Below, piece after piece: positions 14,273 to 17,354 of a stretch of DNA of 17,354 nucleotides. The notes below the pieces were generated by a model, which worked only from the letters and a program-made list of their open reading frames with translations, was not told where the DNA came from and searched no databases. Position numbers and translations under genes: made by a program. Position 1 is the stretch's first letter. The number at the start of each line of letters is the position of its first letter. The stretch comes from CAYRMV01 sp964425255 (GTDB lineage Bacteria > Bacteroidota > Bacteroidia > Flavobacteriales_D > Crocinitomicaceae), in contig CAYRMV010000068.1 of assembly GCA_964425255.1 (NCBI GenBank), positions 1 to 17,354 on the forward strand. The letters run 5' to 3'.

Positions 14273-15499
14273 ATGATAGAAACACCCGTAATTGTTGTCG
14301 TTGGAGGAGGAGCAGCTGGATTTTTTAGCGCACTTTCAGCGAAAGAACATTTTCCTAAATCTCGGGTCATCATTCTCGAAAAATCGAACAAAGTTTTAAG
14401 TAAAGTCAAAATTTCGGGTGGCGGCAGGTGTAACGTAACACATGCTTGTTTTGACAATCGTGCCTTAACTGAATTTTATCCGCGAGGTGGAAAGCAACTT
14501 CGAAAAGCATTTGAACAATTTAATGCTAAATCGACCGTAGACTGGTTCAAAGAACGAGGTGTTGATTTGGTTACCTTACCCGATGGTTGCATGTTTCCAA
14601 AGTCAGATGACTCACAAACGATTATCAATTGTTTTTTGTATGAAGCAAAGAGGTTACAAATCGAGATCATGATACAAAAAGGAGTTGTTTCCTATGATAA
14701 AAAGGCGGATGATACATTTCAGTTGGAATTAACAGATGGTTCTCAATTGATCTGTAATCGGATGATTATTACCACAGGAGGACAGCCAAAACGCGCCAAT
14801 TTGGAATGGATTCAGCACGAGATTGTTGAACCAGTGCCGTCTTTGTTTACGTTTAATATGCCCAAAAATCCAATTACACAACTGATGGGGATTGTGGTGG
14901 AACCCGCTACGGCAAAAATAATTGGAACAAAATTAATTGCGGATGGGCCTTTGTTGATTACGCATTGGGGGATGAGTGGACCCGCCATATTGAAATTATC
15001 TGCTTGGGGCGCACGCATTCTTGCCGAAAAAAACTATGCATTTGATGTTTCAATTAATTGGTTGCACGATAAGAAAGAAGATGCTGTTCGGAACCAAATA
15101 GAACAAACCATTCAGCAGCAGGGGGCGAAAAAAATGACCAATTGGAATCCCTTTTCGTTTGCGAATCGATTGTGGGAATTTTTGCTTGAAAAATCAGAAA
15201 TTTCCTTGGAAACTCGTTGGCAAGAATTGGGGAAAAAAGGAAAAAACCGCTTGATTAATAATTTGGTCAACGATGTGTATACCGTGAATGGAAAAACAAC
15301 CTTCAAAGAAGAATTTGTTACTGCCGGTGGAATTTCTTTGGATCAAATTGATTTTCAAACGATGGAAAGCAAACAAATTCCGGGTATTTTTTTCGCCGGA
15401 GAGGTGCTTGATATCGATGGTGTTACGGGTGGATTTAACTTCCAAGCCGCTTGGACAACCGGTTGGATTGCTGGTAAAAATGTATTGAAAGAAGAATAA
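14273..15499 (+). CDS. BaiN/HI0933-family NAD(P)/FAD-dependent oxidoreductase
   Basis: This 408-residue cytoplasmic flavoprotein begins almost at once with the dinucleotide-binding motif VVVGGGAAGFFSALSA (8-23) and the ribose-binding E36 in LEKSNK. The family hallmark KISGGGRCNVTHA lies at 46-58, PRGGKQLRKAF at 70-80, and the C-terminal flavin-binding segment GEVLDIDGVTGGFNFQAAW near 372-390. These identify the HI0933/YhiN/BaiN family. The family includes BaiN, linked to bile-acid dehydroxylation in gut clostridia, but most members, probably including this one, have no known substrate. The gene stands alone, with a terminator before it and another behind it. Confidence 0.9.
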   Translation: MIETPVIVVVGGGAAGFFSALSAKEHFPKSRVIILEKSNKVLSKVKISGGGRCNVTHACFDNRALTEFYPRGGKQLRKAFEQFNAKSTVDWFKERGVDLVTLPDGCMFPKSDDSQTIINCFLYEAKRLQIEIMIQKGVVSYDKKADDTFQLELTDGSQLICNRMIITTGGQPKRANLEWIQHEIVEPVPSLFTFNMPKNPITQLMGIVVEPATAKIIGTKLIADGPLLITHWGMSGPAILKLSAWGARILAEKNYAFDVSINWLHDKKEDAVRNQIEQTIQQQGAKKMTNWNPFSFANRLWEFLLEKSEISLETRWQELGKKGKNRLINNLVNDVYTVNGKTTFKEEFVTAGGISLDQIDFQTMESKQIPGIFFAGEVLDIDGVTGGFNFQAAWTTGWIAGKNVLKEE

Positions 15500-15580
15500 A
15501 AGGCTAAGGAAATAAACAAAATTAAAATTAACTTGTTTTAAAAAAACAGATTTCATAAATCAAAGTGGTGGTAGTAGTAT

Positions 15581-15618
15581 AAAGGATGTCCGAATTTTCG
15601 AGACATCCTTTTGTTTTT
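15581..15618 (+). terminator. Intrinsic terminator between convergent genes
   Basis: AAAGGATGTC (15581-15590) pairs perfectly with GACATCCTTT (15602-15611), an 11-base interior that can itself form CGA/TCG pairs, and T-rich DNA follows. It ends the BaiN-type gene. The minus-strand side lacks a good T tract, so service to the converging peptidase gene is uncertain. Confidence 0.75.
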
Positions 15619-15641
15619 GAGTGTAAAAATTAAGAAATACT

Positions 15642-16589
15642 TTAGAGAACTGCTGAATGCTCATGCAGGCGTGCCATCAAATAGCGATACATTTCGACCA
15701 TGCACATGATGTCGTATTTGTATACGCGTTCATCCGGCGTATGAACATTGTCCTCGGGAGCACCGATAAAAACCCAGTCAAACGGTAAATCTGTTTTTTG
15801 TAACATAGTGCCATCGCTACCGCCGCTGGATTCTACTTCCAGTTGAAAATCAATACCCGACTCTTCTGCCCAGGCAATCAATTGGTTTAAGAACTTTCTA
15901 CGTGGTAAACCCGAATCACGCATTGAAATAGCAACACCACCGTCGTGTTTTACTCCGTCTGTAACCCACGTGATATCGGAAATTAGCGCTTTGCGAACCC
16001 CATAGTTTTCCCAAATGTAGCGACCTAAAAATCCAACGGAATTACCACCATGTTCTTCGTAAGTGGAAAATACAATGATTCCATTTTCCAATGTTTCAGC
16101 AACTTTTAATGCAGACCAAACACCTAAACGGTTATCCAAATAAGGAGATTGAATGAACTGATCATTTTCGTGGAAATCTGGTTTAAAGGTCAAGATTGTT
16201 CCTCGATCAATTTCACGGTCGTAGACATATTGCAAAGATTTGTTCCCATGCTCGTCTTCAATCACCATCAATTCGGTTTCAATTTCACCTTGTGAATCGG
16301 ATCCAACCAATTGATAGCCATCGATGGCGCGCGGTCCGCCAATTTTATACAAATTATGACCATAGGCAACCGAAAAGCCTATTGTATCGGTGTGTGCAAA
16401 AATCGCTGCTTTGGGTTTTCCAAAAACCAAGATGATTCCGTCTTGAACACTGTTTTCATCCGAAATAATTTCGGGTTGAACGTGCCAAGAAGACTTGTTT
16501 TGTTCAATGTAATTTAAGATAAATGCTTTGATTTGAGCTTCGTCACTGGATGCACCTCGCACTTCAATTAATTGACGTAGAAAATTCAT
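15642..16589 (-). CDS. M42-like di-metal aminopeptidase (M20/M42 family)
   Basis: This 315-residue cytoplasmic enzyme fits the M28/M42 co-catalytic zinc peptidase plan. The likely ligands appear in the family order: H66 and D68 in FAHTDTIGF, bridging D152 in YLDNRLG, the catalytic and ligand pair E178-E179 in YEEHGG, D205 in ISDIT, and H283 in VHTPDE. The residues from about 70 to 145 would form the inserted PDZ-like dimerisation domain. M42 members are glutamyl or general aminopeptidases, or cellulase-like CelM proteins; the substrate here is unknown. EEHGG in place of the more common EEVG is a mild deviation. Its ATG overlaps the yigZ stop (ATGA), so translation of the two genes is coupled. 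Confidence 0.83.
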   Translation of the reverse strand: MNFLRQLIEVRGASSDEAQIKAFILNYIEQNKSSWHVQPEIISDENSVQDGIILVFGKPKAAIFAHTDTIGFSVAYGHNLYKIGGPRAIDGYQLVGSDSQGEIETELMVIEDEHGNKSLQYVYDREIDRGTILTFKPDFHENDQFIQSPYLDNRLGVWSALKVAETLENGIIVFSTYEEHGGNSVGFLGRYIWENYGVRKALISDITWVTDGVKHDGGVAISMRDSGLPRRKFLNQLIAWAEESGIDFQLEVESSGGSDGTMLQKTDLPFDWVFIGAPEDNVHTPDERVYKYDIMCMVEMYRYLMARLHEHSAVL

Positions 16590-17206
16590 AAATAAGGGAT
16601 TTCATTTAAGGGTTTTACTGTTACTTTTTCAGGAATTTCAAGTTCAAAATAAGTGGATTTAGATAAAGGAATAGCCAAAATTAACCGACAAGTCAAATCA
16701 AAAAGCTGTTCTTGAATGTGTGCATTTTGTTGTTTGCAATACGACATTACGGCAGGCATTTCATCGTATGTAAATTCGAGTTGAAAGCGTTTAAAAACCT
16801 GTTGTTTTGTAATTTTTCCTGCTTCGATTGCTTCTTTGGCTGCTGTTTTATAAGCGTGAATCAATCCACCAACTCCTAGTTTCGTACCACCAAAATAACG
16901 AACTACTCCAATTAAGATGTTTGTCAAATCAAAGGATTGAATTTGGCCTAAAATAGGCGTTCCTGCTGAATTGGAAGGTTCGCCATCATCATTTGCTCGG
17001 TAGATTGTTTTATCCAATCCAAAGCGATACGCATAGCAGACATGCCGCGATTGATGATGTTCCTTTCGCCATTGTTCTAAGTAATTTTTTGCTTCTTCCT
17101 CGGAATAACAAGGAACAGCGTACGCAATGAATTTCGAGCCTTTTTCTTTGTAAATTCCTTCTGAGATTTCAGCTAAAGTATAATATGTATCTGTGGACAA
17201 AGACAT
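16586..17206 (-). CDS. yigZ: YigZ/IMPACT-family protein (UPF0029)
   Basis: This 206-residue protein shows the UPF0029 core: KGSKFIAYAVP (22-32), HVCYAYRFG (55-63), NDDGEPSNSAGTPIL (72-86) and the signature VRYFGGTKLGVGGL (102-115), followed by a shorter C-terminal ferredoxin-like domain ending in KVTVKPLNEIPYL. Eukaryotic IMPACT regulates the kinase GCN2; bacterial YigZ is structurally characterised, but its function is unknown, with suggestions of nucleic-acid or ribosome contact. The ATG at 17206 lies 5 bases downstream of a perfect -7 box. It leads a two-gene operon with the M42-like peptidase and overlaps it by four bases. Confidence 0.92.
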   Translation of the reverse strand: MSLSTDTYYTLAEISEGIYKEKGSKFIAYAVPCYSEEEAKNYLEQWRKEHHQSRHVCYAYRFGLDKTIYRANDDGEPSNSAGTPILGQIQSFDLTNILIGVVRYFGGTKLGVGGLIHAYKTAAKEAIEAGKITKQQVFKRFQLEFTYDEMPAVMSYCKQQNAHIQEQLFDLTCRLILAIPLSKSTYFELEIPEKVTVKPLNEIPYL

Positions 17207-17211
17207 GAAAA

Positions 17212-17219
17212 CAAAAGTA
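17212..17219 (-). promoter_or_regulatory. -7 box for the yigZ-peptidase operon
   Basis: On the minus strand this reads TACTTTTG, a perfect TAnnTTTG match, with only 5 bases between box and ATG. The transcript is therefore expected to be leaderless or nearly so. No -33 TTG is evident. Confidence 0.6.
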
Positions 17220-17270
17220 CATATTCCGTTTGGTTCGGATTCATTTTACGTTGGAAATTCATCTATGTGT

Positions 17271-17310
17271 TTGTCGTTTTTTCGTTGAAATAAAAGACAA
17301 GTTGTCGTTT
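17271..17310. repeat. Repeated TTGTCGTTT with an inverted half-site
   Basis: TTGTCGTTT occurs at 17271-17279 and 17302-17310, a 31-base period (about three helical turns). The second copy also forms the inverted repeat GACAA-G-TTGTC (17296-17306). The stretch has no gene and lies upstream of whatever begins past the window's right edge, so it may be regulatory. This is a weak, short-match observation. Confidence 0.3.
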
Positions 17311-17354
17311 AAGTAAATTTCATACATTGTTTTTATTTATCTAATTATCAGTTT

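Noticed and set aside
1..17354. CRISPR array, tRNA/rRNA, IS element, prophage, defence or toxin-antitoxin system
   Set aside because: No repeat-spacer pattern, no RNA gene signature, no transposase or integrase, and every substantial gene fits a housekeeping or envelope family.

Overview
The window comes from an AT-rich chromosome of a Bacteroidota bacterium, most likely order Flavobacteriales (a Crocinitomicaceae/Fluviicola-like genome would fit, but this cannot be settled from the sequence alone). Three things point there. The proteins include Bacteroidota specialities: a PorT-family type IX secretion protein, a TamL-type lipidated Omp85 protein, and a membrane-anchored TPR protein next to ribH. 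Several genes have a perfect TAnnTTTG -7 box just ahead of the start codon. Quinone biosynthesis is represented by a MenG/UbiE methyltransferase. No tRNA, rRNA, IS element, phage gene or CRISPR array is visible. The coding density is high, no gap exceeds about 210 bases, and the window reads as core genome.

Layout, left to right. (1) 1-183 is the 3' end of a C4 zinc-ribbon protein, closed by a strong intrinsic terminator. (2) 258-1905 holds three plus-strand genes: a CoA-binding protein, a DUF1569/DinB-like protein and a secreted SIMPL-domain protein, ending in a hairpin that can serve both strands. (3) 4510-1976 on the minus strand is a tight three-gene operon: TPR membrane protein, lumazine synthase (ribH), phosphoglucosamine mutase (glmM). 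(4) 4714-8463 on the plus strand is a four-gene run: PLP aminotransferase, heptose-7-phosphate kinase, menG, porT. (5) 8496-10049 is a COG2509-type flavoprotein with its own promoter. It converges on, and overlaps by 11 bases, a minus-strand SpoU/TrmH RNA methyltransferase. (6) 10809-14119 is tamL followed after 2 bases by a TPMT/halide-thiol-type methyltransferase, then a structured gap ending in a GNRA-capped terminator. (7) 14273-15499 is a BaiN/HI0933-type flavoprotein, facing a minus-strand pair, yigZ and an M42-like metallopeptidase, that overlap by ATGA.

Several genes serve the cell envelope. glmM feeds UDP-GlcNAc (peptidoglycan and LPS), the RfaE1-like kinase feeds ADP-heptose, PorT belongs to the type IX secretion machinery, and TamL handles outer-membrane assembly or lipid traffic. 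RibH supplies flavin, and two FAD proteins lie nearby, though this proximity may be incidental.

I found no convincing previously undescribed system. The points most worth a second look are the overlapping divergent trmH/tamL promoters, tamL without an adjacent tamB but coupled to a methyltransferase, a possible small structured RNA at about 14200-14258, a perfect 15-base palindrome upstream of the SIMPL gene, and very short predicted leaders on several genes.
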